Of a stretch of DNA of 64,000 nt, positions 1-6,900 are shown one piece after another. Each line of letters begins with the position of its first letter. The first letter of the stretch is position 1. Origin of the DNA: DATJPR01 sp963752915 (GTDB lineage: Bacteria > Bacteroidota > Ignavibacteria > UBA10030 > UBA6906); contig CAVVZZ010000007.1 of assembly GCA_963752915.1 (NCBI GenBank), positions 186,001 through 250,000 on the forward strand, given 5' to 3'. A program made the position numbers and the translations under genes. The notes under the pieces are model-generated. The model made no database searches, had not been told where the DNA came from, and saw nothing but the letters and a program-made list of their open reading frames with translations.

Positions 1-1
1 G

Positions 2-79
2 CTGATCCTGCGGGCGGGGGATGTTGGCGACAGCATTTATGACACCGCAATTCTTCTTGACGATATTGCGGTGAACTGA
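2..79 (+). CDS. 3' end of a secreted choice-of-anchor-type protein (partial)
   Basis: An open frame enters from the left edge and ends at the TGA at 77-79, giving 25 residues that finish ILLDDIAVN. The pattern AGDVGDSIYDTAILLDD resembles the end of choice-of-anchor or discoidin-like secreted domains, where a GD..DS...S.. run precedes a final strand of the type (V/I)(L/F)(L/I)D(D/N)I. Only the tail is visible, so the family call is by motif resemblance alone and the upstream protein size is unknown. A repeat-rich spacer follows. Confidence 0.45.
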   Translation: MILRAGDVGDSIYDTAILLDDIAVN

Positions 80-91
80 GAGACAAAAATC

Positions 92-219
92 GGTTGCCTG
101 GGCTGCCATGTTTTCGTGTGCCGGAACTCGTTTGGCTACAACATGTTGTAGGCGAGAACTTCCAAAAGACGAGGATAAAACATGGTTGCCTGGGCAACCA
201 TGTTTTTGATGGCGGAACC
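92..219. repeat. Direct repeat pair with inverted-repeat core in the intergenic spacer
   Basis: Two related copies of about 36 bases (92-128 and 184-219) share GGTTGCCTGGG, then CCATGTTTT and a GGAAC end, 92 bases apart. The second copy contains a perfect inverted repeat at 181-202 with ten-base arms CATGGTTGCC and GGCAACCATG around TG. Between them, 137-150 is a perfect 14-base palindrome. There is no T-tract, so this is not a plain intrinsic terminator on either strand. It sits between two converging genes (the partial gene ending at 79 and DUF1634 ending at 238). Confidence 0.6.
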
Positions 220-237
220 GGGGAGGATCCTTTTCGA

Positions 238-669
238 CTACTCGACGGCACCCAGAAAGAATGACAGAAAGAGCAGCAGCAACACCACGGTCGTGATCAA
301 CGTGAAGATCCTGTCCCCCTGGAAGATGAAGGCGAAAATCGAAACGGCCACACGCATCACCGGCGTGGCAATCAATGTCAGCAACCCAATCGCAATGATC
401 GCCTGTCCGCGCCAGGTGCCAATCCCGAGAAAAACATCTCTGATCGTATGCGGAAACTCTGCATGCGGAGATGTCAGGAGCGTCAACTGATCGGAGGATC
501 CGAGACTCTCCGGATGCTGAACAAACATGACGATGATACCGATAACAACAAGAATGAGACTCACCCCAACCCCGACCCGCAGAAGCGTGCTGATGATGAG
601 CTCCACTTTGCGGACACGGCTGTCGGTGAGCGCCGGGTCAAGCGGCTGAACGCTCAAAGGATCGTTCAT
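238..669 (-). CDS. DUF1634 family membrane protein
   Basis: 143 residues. A short polar N-terminus (to about residue 25) is followed by a membrane segment (ISTLLRVGVGVSLILVVIGI), a loop of about 50 residues, and two more hydrophobic segments ending ITTVVLLLLFLSFFLGAVE. This size and three-helix layout match DUF1634, which is commonly encoded directly behind a TauE/SafE transporter. Its ATG overlaps the stop of the upstream TauE/SafE gene by four bases (ATGA at 669-666), so translational coupling is likely. The function is unknown; a transporter partner in the inner membrane is an inference from synteny. A longer reading of the same frame exists upstream but lies inside the transporter gene and is not credible. 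Confidence 0.85.
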   Translation of the reverse strand: MNDPLSVQPLDPALTDSRVRKVELIISTLLRVGVGVSLILVVIGIIVMFVQHPESLGSSDQLTLLTSPHAEFPHTIRDVFLGIGTWRGQAIIAIGLLTLIATPVMRVAVSIFAFIFQGDRIFTLITTVVLLLLFLSFFLGAVE

Positions 670-1505
670 CCCCGAAATCCTTTCAGCAACATCTGGAAAG
701 AGACCCAGATCAATACCACGATGAATGCCAGCCGGATCGTCGAACTCTGAAGGCGCCCCAGCAGATGTGTCCCCAGCGTCGCGCCAACGAGAACCCCCGT
801 CGCCACCGGCGCCGCGACAAAGGGATTGATGTCCCCCCGAATGAAATACAGCCCCGCACTCGCCGCTGCCGTCACTCCAATCATGAAGTTGCTCGTCGCC
901 GTCGACACTTTGATCGGCAGCCGCATCGCCAGGTCCATCGCAGGGACCTTCAATGCCCCTGAGCCAATACCGAGAAGACCGCTCATGAGGCCTGCAAAAT
1001 ACATGAGCACGAGACCGATGCGTGTCCCAACTACGCGATACGGGACTTCGCAACCCAGTGCCTCGTCATGATAGCTGCTGTGCAGGCGGAGATAGTCGGC
1101 GAGGGGCTCGGCCTGCGTGATCTGATGTTCCTTTTGCCTCCGCTTGCGAAGCATCATCAAAGAGGAATACCCCATCACGACGCCGAAGATGATATACAGC
1201 CACCTCCCAACCAGGATCCCGGTCACGTAGGCGCCGGTCAACGCGCCGGCAGTGGTCGCGATCTCGAGCACCATTGCGACCCGGAGATTCGTCAACCTTT
1301 CACGGACATACGTAGCCGCAGCCCCGCTTGAGGTGGCAATGACTGAAACGATCGAAGCGCCGATGGCAAAGCGAATATCGATGCCGAACAGCAGGGTAAG
1401 CGCGGGGATGACGATGATTCCGCCTCCAAGGCCGAGAAGCGACCCGAATACACCGGCAACAACGGAGACAAGAAATACGAGGACTGCAAACAAAAGCGGG
1501 GTCAT
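666..1505 (-). CDS. TauE/SafE family sulfite/sulfonate (anion) transporter
   Basis: 279 residues with two halves of repeated hydrophobic helices. The N-terminal half carries the typical GSLLGLGGGIIVIPALTLL stretch (about residues 21-40) and the second half the paired LMSGLLGIGSGALKVPAMD motif (about 175-195). A hydrophilic insert (about residues 120-155) separates them. Family members move sulfite, sulfoacetate or other organosulfur anions across the inner membrane, in either direction. It lies between DUF4395 (109-base gap) and DUF1634 (4-base overlap), a sulfur-related neighbourhood. The substrate cannot be read from sequence. A second, diverged member of the family lies at 37720-38529. Confidence 0.92.
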   Translation of the reverse strand: MTPLLFAVLVFLVSVVAGVFGSLLGLGGGIIVIPALTLLFGIDIRFAIGASIVSVIATSSGAAATYVRERLTNLRVAMVLEIATTAGALTGAYVTGILVGRWLYIIFGVVMGYSSLMMLRKRRQKEHQITQAEPLADYLRLHSSYHDEALGCEVPYRVVGTRIGLVLMYFAGLMSGLLGIGSGALKVPAMDLAMRLPIKVSTATSNFMIGVTAAASAGLYFIRGDINPFVAAPVATGVLVGATLGTHLLGRLQSSTIRLAFIVVLIWVSFQMLLKGFRG

Positions 1506-1614
1506 TGTGTCAAATAGTCTCGATAGGACTGGCCGTTATCGTCACAAGATAACTGTTCAGCCGGTCGAAACCAACACCGGATCCCCTGTTCGAAGGACGC
1601 GCTGCAGGCAAACG

Positions 1615-2115
1615 CTACTTCTGGTGATATGGAACGATTTCTTCGCCTGCGATCCCCCCTGAGCGAAACCGGGGAATCCACCGTCCGAGAAGAAAGGTAT
1701 AGACGTAGCATCCGACGCAAAAGTTCAACACGGATTCAAGTGCCGCACACGCTGCCAGCACGACGCCAATGAAAAGGCCCGATACGTACCAATGGAACAG
1801 AAAGGCGAAAGCGATGCTCACGCTGAACAGAAGACCAACGCCGGCAGCAAATCTTTTTGGAGCAGCGTCCGTTGGCCTCGGTGAGAGCGAGAGGGCGCGC
1901 GCCATCCATTGTGCGGCCGACCTCAAGGGACTGTACCGCGCATAGCCGAATGCTCTCAGCGCAAAATCCAATCCCAGACCAATCATGACCCACGGTGATC
2001 GGAACACCAGGCCGGCGATTGTCAGAACGAGGACGATCGCCGCCGTCAATCGTGCGATGTTTTCATCGACTCTATCCGGAGAAACGGGGCAAAGCACTTC
2101 AAAAGCATATCTCAT
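1615..2115 (-). CDS. DUF4395 family integral membrane protein
   Basis: 166 residues starting MRYAFEVLCPVSPDRVDENIA. The N-terminal CPVSPDRVDEN signature and the C-terminal NFCVGCYVY motif in the last membrane segment are characteristic of DUF4395. Four hydrophobic helices lie between them. A GTG ten codons upstream (2145) is possible, but AGAGG sits just before the ATG at 2115 and the GTG abuts the T-tract of the upstream terminator, so the ATG is preferred. DUF4395 proteins often accompany sulfurtransferases or thioredoxin-like proteins; the two conserved Cys of the FCVGC motif suggest a thiol role, which is an inference. First gene of the operon after the candidate attenuator. Confidence 0.85.
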   Translation of the reverse strand: MRYAFEVLCPVSPDRVDENIARLTAAIVLVLTIAGLVFRSPWVMIGLGLDFALRAFGYARYSPLRSAAQWMARALSLSPRPTDAAPKRFAAGVGLLFSVSIAFAFLFHWYVSGLFIGVVLAACAALESVLNFCVGCYVYTFLLGRWIPRFRSGGIAGEEIVPYHQK

Positions 2116-2145
2116 ACGACCTCTGAGGACGAATGTGTTTGGCAC

Positions 2146-2179
2146 AAAAAAAACCCTTCGTCTCTACTTCGACGAAGGG
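2146..2179 (-). terminator. Intrinsic terminator, candidate attenuator of the DUF4395-TauE operon
   Basis: Read on the minus strand, a perfect nine-base stem CCCTTCGTC / GACGAAGGG (2179-2171 and 2162-2154) with an eight-base loop is followed by eight U residues (2153-2146). It lies 23 bases after the stop codon of the Cys-rich mini-ORF and about 30 bases before the DUF4395 start. No other gene on this strand needs a terminator here, because the gene further upstream is on the plus strand. The position between a peptide-coding leader and a transporter operon is that of a transcription attenuator. Confidence 0.85.
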
Positions 2180-2202
2180 CTGAACGATACAATTGGAATC
2201 TG

Positions 2203-2310
2203 CTAGACCTCGACTCCTTCTCCTTCGCGAAGACAAAGCGATTGGTATGCACAACAACAGGTGCAGGCGGCGCCATTGGACTCGATCGCGATGGAATCTA
2301 AGGTGATCAT
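2203..2310 (-). CDS. Cys-rich leader peptide (35 residues), candidate attenuation peptide
   Basis: A mini-ORF reads MITLDSIAIESNGAA, then CTCCCAYQSLC, then LREGEGVEV and TAG at 2205-2203. Five of 35 codons are Cys, four of them within five codons (2265-2251). A sigma70-like promoter lies immediately upstream (TTGACA 2348-2343, 17-base spacer, TAAATT 2325-2320), which would place the transcript start within a few bases of this ATG, so translation would be leaderless. An ATG three codons earlier (2319) directly abuts the -10 box and is probably not transcribed. A perfect terminator follows, then a sulfur-transport operon. I infer a cysteine-codon leader peptide controlling transcription. The alternative is a free-standing small metal-binding or exported peptide; no maturation enzyme is adjacent. 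Confidence 0.6.
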   Translation of the reverse strand: MITLDSIAIESNGAACTCCCAYQSLCLREGEGVEV

Positions 2311-2319
2311 ATATGTCAT

Positions 2320-2348
2320 AATTTATGAGAAAACTGCAGCCGTGTCAA
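2320..2348 (-). promoter_or_regulatory. Sigma70-like promoter of the leader-peptide transcript
   Basis: On the minus strand TTGACA (2348-2343) and TAAATT (2325-2320) are separated by exactly 17 bases. The -35 box matches the consensus in full and the -10 in four of six positions. It faces the Cys-rich mini-ORF and the DUF4395-TauE-DUF1634 operon, and lies back to back with the Crp/Fnr gene that starts at 2515. Confidence 0.6.
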
Positions 2349-2514
2349 GCTGCCACTGCAAAGGAGGCTGGAATCGGCCGCTGCGCGCAGAAATCCGAGG
2401 TTTTGACACGCTACCATCAGAAGCAGGATGAACGTTTGCAAAGCCGGCTTTCCTTTCCAACCGCATCCCACTCTTGTTACTCGCCGGATTCAGGCCTACA
2501 TTGAACCACTCTCC

Positions 2515-3096
2515 ATGCTCACTCAACTTATTGAACAGACGCCACGGCTTAAAAAAAGGTGGCACCGATATGAACACCTCTTTGCCGACATCTCTGTGCC
2601 GGCGAGAGTTACGTTGCTGGACATCGGACAGGTGGCGCGCAAGCTGTTCTTTGTCAGGGAAGGTTCCCTTCGGGCATTCTTCCGCCATCGGGGGAAGGAA
2701 ATCACGTTTCAGTTCTTCTTCGAAGGAGATGCCGTCGCTTCGATCGATAGTTTCCGATCAGGGGAACCTAGTCCGATCGGCATCAAAACCGTCGAGCCCT
2801 CCACCCTCCTGGTGCTGCAACGCTCGGGTTTCGAGACACTCCTTCGGGAAGTCCCCGAAGTGAAAGACATCCTGTTAGAAGTCGCCTTCCGGAGGTTTTC
2901 GGACTATGCCCGGCTCTTTCATGCGTACATCCGGGATTCTCCCGAGCAACGCTATACGGCACTGATGGAAGAAAACCCTCGCGTTATCCAGCGCATTCCC
3001 CAACAATATATAGCGTCCTTCCTCGGGATCACGCCGGTCTCTCTCAGCAGAATTCGTCGACGACTCACTCCGCAATCGCGTCCGCGCAGGCGGTGA
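2515..3096 (+). CDS. Crp/Fnr family transcriptional regulator
   Basis: 193 residues. The cyclic-nucleotide-binding-like beta-roll covers about residues 20-120, and a C-terminal winged helix-turn-helix contains RIPQQYIASFLGITPVSLSR (about 160-180), with QQYIASFLG as the first helix and SLSRIRR as the recognition helix. No N-terminal Cys cluster of true Fnr is seen, so it is not an Fe-S sensor of that type. The ATG at 2515 is chosen over one 29 codons upstream because the beta-roll begins shortly after it. It is transcribed divergently from the sulfur operon and directly upstream of the ferredoxin/DUF4405 gene, whose promoter region holds an Fnr-type palindrome. Effector unknown. Confidence 0.85.
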   Translation: MLTQLIEQTPRLKKRWHRYEHLFADISVPARVTLLDIGQVARKLFFVREGSLRAFFRHRGKEITFQFFFEGDAVASIDSFRSGEPSPIGIKTVEPSTLLVLQRSGFETLLREVPEVKDILLEVAFRRFSDYARLFHAYIRDSPEQRYTALMEENPRVIQRIPQQYIASFLGITPVSLSRIRRRLTPQSRPRRR

Positions 3097-3141
3097 GCAC
3101 CCGCCGCAACGAGCAGGACGCCCCCTTCGGGCTCTCCGTTT

Positions 3142-3155
3142 TTAACAATTGTTAA
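3142..3155. promoter_or_regulatory. Fnr/Nnr-type palindromic operator
   Basis: A perfect 14-base palindrome TTAACAATTGTTAA lies 45 bases after the Crp/Fnr stop codon and 53 bases before the next start codon. Its TTAAC-N4-GTTAA form is the half-site arrangement bound by Fnr/Nnr-type members of the Crp superfamily. The adjacent regulator is the obvious candidate to bind it. This is inferred from sequence form and position only. Confidence 0.65.
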
Positions 3156-3207
3156 GAACAACCAGCATTGAGTCTCCGTCTACTAGAAAGAGAACGGAGA
3201 TCCTGCC

Positions 3208-3801
3208 ATGCCTACATTGTTCGGCCCGCATTCTCATGCAGTCGCGACAAGGTTTGTCCGGCTTGACACCGCCCGATGCAGGGCATGTTGGTTGTGTGTG
3301 GATCATTGCCACAAGCACGTCTTCAGGAAAGTCGACTTCCTCGGCCACCGCCATGCGCTTCTTTCACAGCCCGACCTGTGCACCGGGTGCCTCAAGTGTG
3401 TGAAGAACTGCGACACGATGGCACTTCAACAGATCGTCACCAGCAAGGAGAATACGCCAGTGGATCCAATAGTCGTTCGGAAATCCTTCAACAAGCGTGC
3501 ATTCATTTCCGTCGCAATGTGCGTGAGCGGTCTCGTGCTTCCGGTGTCCGGCATTATGAACCACTCCCTTCAATTCGAACCCTGGTCAACTGCCCGGCAC
3601 CTATGGATGTCCATCCACAATATGGCCGCGTCGTTGTTCACGATCTTCCTCCTGTGGCACATTGTTCTCAATGGGCGGGCGCTGAGCCGGCATGTCCGAG
3701 CGGCTCCCGGCATATGGCTCAGCAAGGAGGCGATTCTCGGTGCATTGCTTGTAATCGGCGTGGTGGGTGTCTTCTCACTACATTCTCTTCTCCGGCGATA
3801 G
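3208..3801 (+). CDS. 2[4Fe-4S] ferredoxin fused to a DUF4405 membrane domain
   Basis: 197 residues. The N-terminal part has two complete cluster motifs, CRACWLCVDHC (Cys 24, 27, 30, 34) and CTGCLKCVKNC (Cys 58, 61, 64, 68). The C-terminal part (about 95-195) has three membrane segments with His at about 131, 137 and 151, in the layout of DUF4405, a cytochrome-b-like domain that probably binds heme. The protein could pass electrons between a soluble donor and the quinone pool; this is inference. GGAGAT lies nine bases before the ATG. The Fnr-type palindrome upstream suggests control by the neighbouring regulator in response to oxygen or nitrogen-oxide status. Confidence 0.85.
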   Translation: MPTLFGPHSHAVATRFVRLDTARCRACWLCVDHCHKHVFRKVDFLGHRHALLSQPDLCTGCLKCVKNCDTMALQQIVTSKENTPVDPIVVRKSFNKRAFISVAMCVSGLVLPVSGIMNHSLQFEPWSTARHLWMSIHNMAASLFTIFLLWHIVLNGRALSRHVRAAPGIWLSKEAILGALLVIGVVGVFSLHSLLRR

Positions 3802-3809
3802 GTGTCGTT

Positions 3810-4409
3810 TTAATGCATGAGAGTCTTCTCGATCCGGCGATCCGGAACCAACCACATGATTGCAACAACGACGTAGAGGCCGTACGCCACCCATGCGTTG
3901 AGAAATGCGAGTGGGATTGCCACAAGATAGAAGACGACGGAGATTTTTCCTTTGAAGTCACGACCTATTGCTATTGCGATCACCGACGACGAGCCATGCA
4001 GAGCGATGAGCGAGCGGGAAAGGATGTAGTACGCGATGGCGGAGAAGAGCAGGACGACACCGTAGAGAGCGACGGGGAGGGGTGCAAACCCGTTTCCTCC
4101 TACCCAACCGGTCACAAAGGGAACCAGGGAGAGCCAAAACAGCAAATGGAGATTCGCCCAGAGAACCCGGCCATCGACGCGCTCGCATGCCTGAATCAGA
4201 TGGTGGTGATTGCTCCAGTAGATGGCAAGAAAGATGAAACTCAGGACGTAGCTTAGGAGGATGGGGACGAGGGGAACAAGCGCGTCCAGGCCCACTCCGT
4301 GAGGTGTGCTCAACCCGAGGACCATGATTGTGATAAGGATGGCAATGACGCCGTCGCTGAAAGCTTCAAGGCGTTCTTTGCCCATCGGTTGAACCGGATT
4401 TTTCATCAT
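3810..4409 (-). CDS. TMEM175-family (DUF1211) potassium channel-like protein
   Basis: 199 residues, six hydrophobic helices. The signature RLEAFSDGVIAILITIMVL of the first helix (about residues 13-31) is the conserved FSDG motif of bacterial TMEM175 channels, and YWSNHHHLI (about 64-72) matches the conserved histidine region. Bacterial members form tetrameric K+ channels in the inner membrane. The gene converges on the ferredoxin/DUF4405 gene with an eight-base gap and stands alone on its strand. The start MMKNP may equally be the second Met. Confidence 0.9.
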   Translation of the reverse strand: MMKNPVQPMGKERLEAFSDGVIAILITIMVLGLSTPHGVGLDALVPLVPILLSYVLSFIFLAIYWSNHHHLIQACERVDGRVLWANLHLLFWLSLVPFVTGWVGGNGFAPLPVALYGVVLLFSAIAYYILSRSLIALHGSSSVIAIAIGRDFKGKISVVFYLVAIPLAFLNAWVAYGLYVVVAIMWLVPDRRIEKTLMH

Positions 4410-4656
4410 ACATGAGCGATCGGATTGTAATGAACCTTGAACACCGATCCAAGGGAAGAAGTGCCGCGGCTGTCAAATGTCAGCGCTTCCGGGCGTAGAA
4501 ACAACGGCGCCCAGAAAGCTCTGATCGGGCCATCCGGGCGCAGCCTTTTTGCGTTTTCTTTTGCTTGAAAAGTGTTACCGACCGTGTTGTAACAGATTTA
4601 CTCGGGCATGGCCAACCCCGAATTGTTGACGCACCTTCATGTCAGCTGAATGGTGC

Positions 4657-5109
4657 CTACTCATTGTTGTCGTGCGCAATCGCTTCGACAAGCGAAGATG
4701 CATCGCGAACGAATGTCACGCATTTTGTAGCGTGGAGATTTTGCTCCTCGAACGTTTTCCGACCATCCGGAGTACGCAAATCACAACCAAGCAATTCACG
4801 GCAAGTGATGGCCTGATGGCGTTTTCGAAAGAGTTCAACAAAGTCCTGGACCAACGCATAGGTGATTTCCTTCGCCTCTTTGTCCGAGGGACTGTTCATC
4901 CCCTTTGCAGCGCTGATCACCATCACGCCGCCGGTGACAGCGCCGCAAACTTCCTGAAGGCGGGCGATGCCGGCGCCAAAACCTGTGGAGATCTTGATTG
5001 CGTCCTCTTCTGAGATCCCAAACTGAGGCGCGTAGGTTGAGAAGACGGCCTGGGCACAATTGCATCCTTTGGAGAAGCAATCGACTGCAGAATCTGATTG
5101 TTTGGACAT
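4657..5109 (-). CDS. C-GCAxxG-C-C family redox protein
   Basis: 150 residues. The family signature is present: a Cys at residue 11, KGCNCAQAVFSTY at about 14-26 (the GCAxxG-type motif), a Cys at about 55 in QEVCGAVTGGVM, and a pair of C-terminal Cys (ITCRELLGCDL, about 101-109) followed by a last Cys near 129. Members are small soluble proteins of unknown biochemical role with conserved Cys, often near redox or membrane-transport genes. No signal peptide. The upstream 200 bases hold a palindrome cluster, which separates it from the vWA gene on the same strand. Confidence 0.88.
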   Translation of the reverse strand: MSKQSDSAVDCFSKGCNCAQAVFSTYAPQFGISEEDAIKISTGFGAGIARLQEVCGAVTGGVMVISAAKGMNSPSDKEAKEITYALVQDFVELFRKRHQAITCRELLGCDLRTPDGRKTFEEQNLHATKCVTFVRDASSLVEAIAHDNNE

Positions 5110-5189
5110 TTGAATTCCCGTGAGAATGCGAGAAAATAATGACTAGTTTACGAATGCGAAACGGGGTGAAAGAATCAAGATCCCTACTT

Positions 5190-5281
5190 AAGAGCCAGAC
5201 TTACGAGCCAGACACACAAGCCTGGCACCGGTGCCAGACTCATAAGCCAGACACTTGTGTCTGGCTTGTGAGCCTGGCTTG
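5190..5281. repeat. Clustered palindromes built from the GCCAGAC/GTCTGGC word
   Basis: The heptamer GCCAGAC or close variants, and its complement GTCTGGC/GCCTGGC, occur about seven times in 92 bases. They form at least two perfect structures: CTGGCACCGGTGCCAG (5222-5237, 16-base palindrome) and AAGCCAGACAC/GTGTCTGGCTT with a two-base spacer (5244-5267). The cluster fills the gap between two same-strand genes. It resembles REP-type intergenic palindromes; there is no T-tract, so it is not a simple terminator. Confidence 0.8.
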
Positions 5282-5310
5282 ACTGCTGAACATTCCTGCG
5301 CGTGTACCGC

Positions 5311-6639
5311 CTACTTGTTCTTCTGCTGTCGATAATTCTCGTACTGGATCTCCTTCTTTGCCTTCTTTGCATCTACGCTGTCGCTGCTGAGCGTGGATGT
5401 GTAACCGCTGAGCTTGCGCACCTGATCTTTGATGGCTGCTCCACCTGCCCCGGGCTGGGCGGCTGCGGGTGAGTTCATCAGCACCGCACGAGCTGCTGTC
5501 AGCGTCTGAGATGCTTCCTCCCTGTCCCCCTTGTCCAGGGCCTCCATCGCTTTCGCCACGCCACGTGTCGATACCGCTATATCGACTTTCGCCTGCTCAC
5601 CAAGATCTCTGCTGTGTTCCACGACTCCATAATCCGGCTCATACCTTACCCTTCCTTCGTACGATCCGAGATCCTCTGCGTCCGAATCTTGAGAACGGAT
5701 CAGCTTCGCACGTGCGACCGTCAATTCTCCGGCTCCCGGGGGAACGTTCAGCTCGAGGACGATGTCCCGCGATTCCTCGGCATAGACGTCACCGAGATTC
5801 ACTTCCACAGCAGTTCCCTCGACGTGATGGTCATAACCGATGACGTCGAGCAACTGGACCCCGCGCCCCAATTGAAGTTCGATCGAGACATTCTGTGCAA
5901 CAATCTCCGACAACCCGTCAAATTCCTTTCGAAACACGGAGGCCAGATTCCTCGAACTCTCCAGAAAGTAGTAGTTCCCGCCGCCGCTTTCAGACAGGCC
6001 GACCATGAGGTTTTCGTTGTAATCGAGACCGACACCGATTGTTGTCAACGATATTGATCGTGCCCGATGTCGTCGGGTGATTCGTTCCAACTGCCCCGGG
6101 TCTGTAATCCCCTGGTTCGCCAGCCCGTCCGAGAGAAGAATCACACGATTCACGAACCTTCCATCGAGGTTCTTCTCCACTTGGTGGAACCCCTCCACCA
6201 TTCCTCCGCCGAGATTGGTCCATCCGCGAGGCGTAATCTCATTGATGAGGCTTCGAATATCATCCTTGTCGTTCCCAACACATCGCGAAGGTCGAAGGAC
6301 ATCGACTTCATCGTCATAGATGACGAGCGAAAACCGATCGTCACTCTGGAGTTGATCCACAAGTGCCAGGAGCGCGGACTTCGCATATGTGATCTTCGAT
6401 TCCTCCGACATTGAGCCGCTTCTGTCGAGAACCACGCACAAATTCAGCGGACGTCGCTCCGGTCGATGATGCGAGTGATGCGTCGCGAGACAAAGGCGAA
6501 GATAGACATGTCCGCCGTTGGTTGAGACAGCCGGGCAATTGAGATGTCCGTCGAAGAGGACATCGTTCGGGAGTGGTGATTGGGCCGGCGCACAATCAGC
6601 ACCGAGAAACGCGAGCAGGAGAATCATGATGGATTTCAT
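5311..6639 (-). CDS. Secreted von Willebrand factor type A domain protein
   Basis: 442 residues starting MKSIMILLLAFLGADC. AGGAG lies five bases before the ATG at 6639, so a GTG two codons earlier is rejected. The N-terminus is a signal peptide; a Cys at the end of its hydrophobic core (ADC) could be lipidated. The vWA domain (about 65-240) has the MIDAS motif DRSGSMS (about 72-78), a Thr in GWTNLGGG and the conserved LLSDGLANQG. A beta-rich region follows (about 245-345) and then an Ala-rich helical tail with GDREEASQTLTAARAVL. The domain order matches bacterial secreted vWA proteins of the YfbK/inter-alpha-trypsin-inhibitor type that bind divalent cations. Partner unknown. It stands alone with repeats behind it. 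Confidence 0.9.
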   Translation of the reverse strand: MKSIMILLLAFLGADCAPAQSPLPNDVLFDGHLNCPAVSTNGGHVYLRLCLATHHSHHRPERRPLNLCVVLDRSGSMSEESKITYAKSALLALVDQLQSDDRFSLVIYDDEVDVLRPSRCVGNDKDDIRSLINEITPRGWTNLGGGMVEGFHQVEKNLDGRFVNRVILLSDGLANQGITDPGQLERITRRHRARSISLTTIGVGLDYNENLMVGLSESGGGNYYFLESSRNLASVFRKEFDGLSEIVAQNVSIELQLGRGVQLLDVIGYDHHVEGTAVEVNLGDVYAEESRDIVLELNVPPGAGELTVARAKLIRSQDSDAEDLGSYEGRVRYEPDYGVVEHSRDLGEQAKVDIAVSTRGVAKAMEALDKGDREEASQTLTAARAVLMNSPAAAQPGAGGAAIKDQVRKLSGYTSTLSSDSVDAKKAKKEIQYENYRQQKNK

Positions 6640-6900
6640 ATGCACTCCTTTCTGTGATCATTAATCCATCTGACAGCGAAAAGGTAAATGCCCACGTAAT
6701 CCTGATGCCGACTTCGAAACGTCAGACGAGTTTGTCGAGATCTTCTACACTCGCTCTAAGACGAAACAGACGAGGATTCACAGTTCTCGGCGAAAATTGC
6801 ATTGTAAGTCGACCCGATTATTGACTTTCTCTCTCACCTCGCGTATTATTGTCAACCGTCCTCCCGCGCTGTGAACTCCCGCACCTCCTGCAAGAGGATC

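Noticed and set aside
238..1053. Long reading of the DUF1634 frame (271 codons)
   Set aside because: The upstream 128 codons lie within the TauE/SafE gene, are Gly/Asp/Arg-rich and unlike any domain; the ATG at 669 overlapping the TauE stop is the natural start.
1985..2206. Plus-strand frame of 73 codons crossing the attenuator
   Set aside because: It runs antisense to DUF4395, has no family resemblance and reads through a terminator stem; a shadow frame.
5190..5281. CRISPR array
   Set aside because: The repeated unit is a heptamer with spacings of about 12-16 bases and inverted copies; no uniform repeat-spacer pattern and no cas gene.
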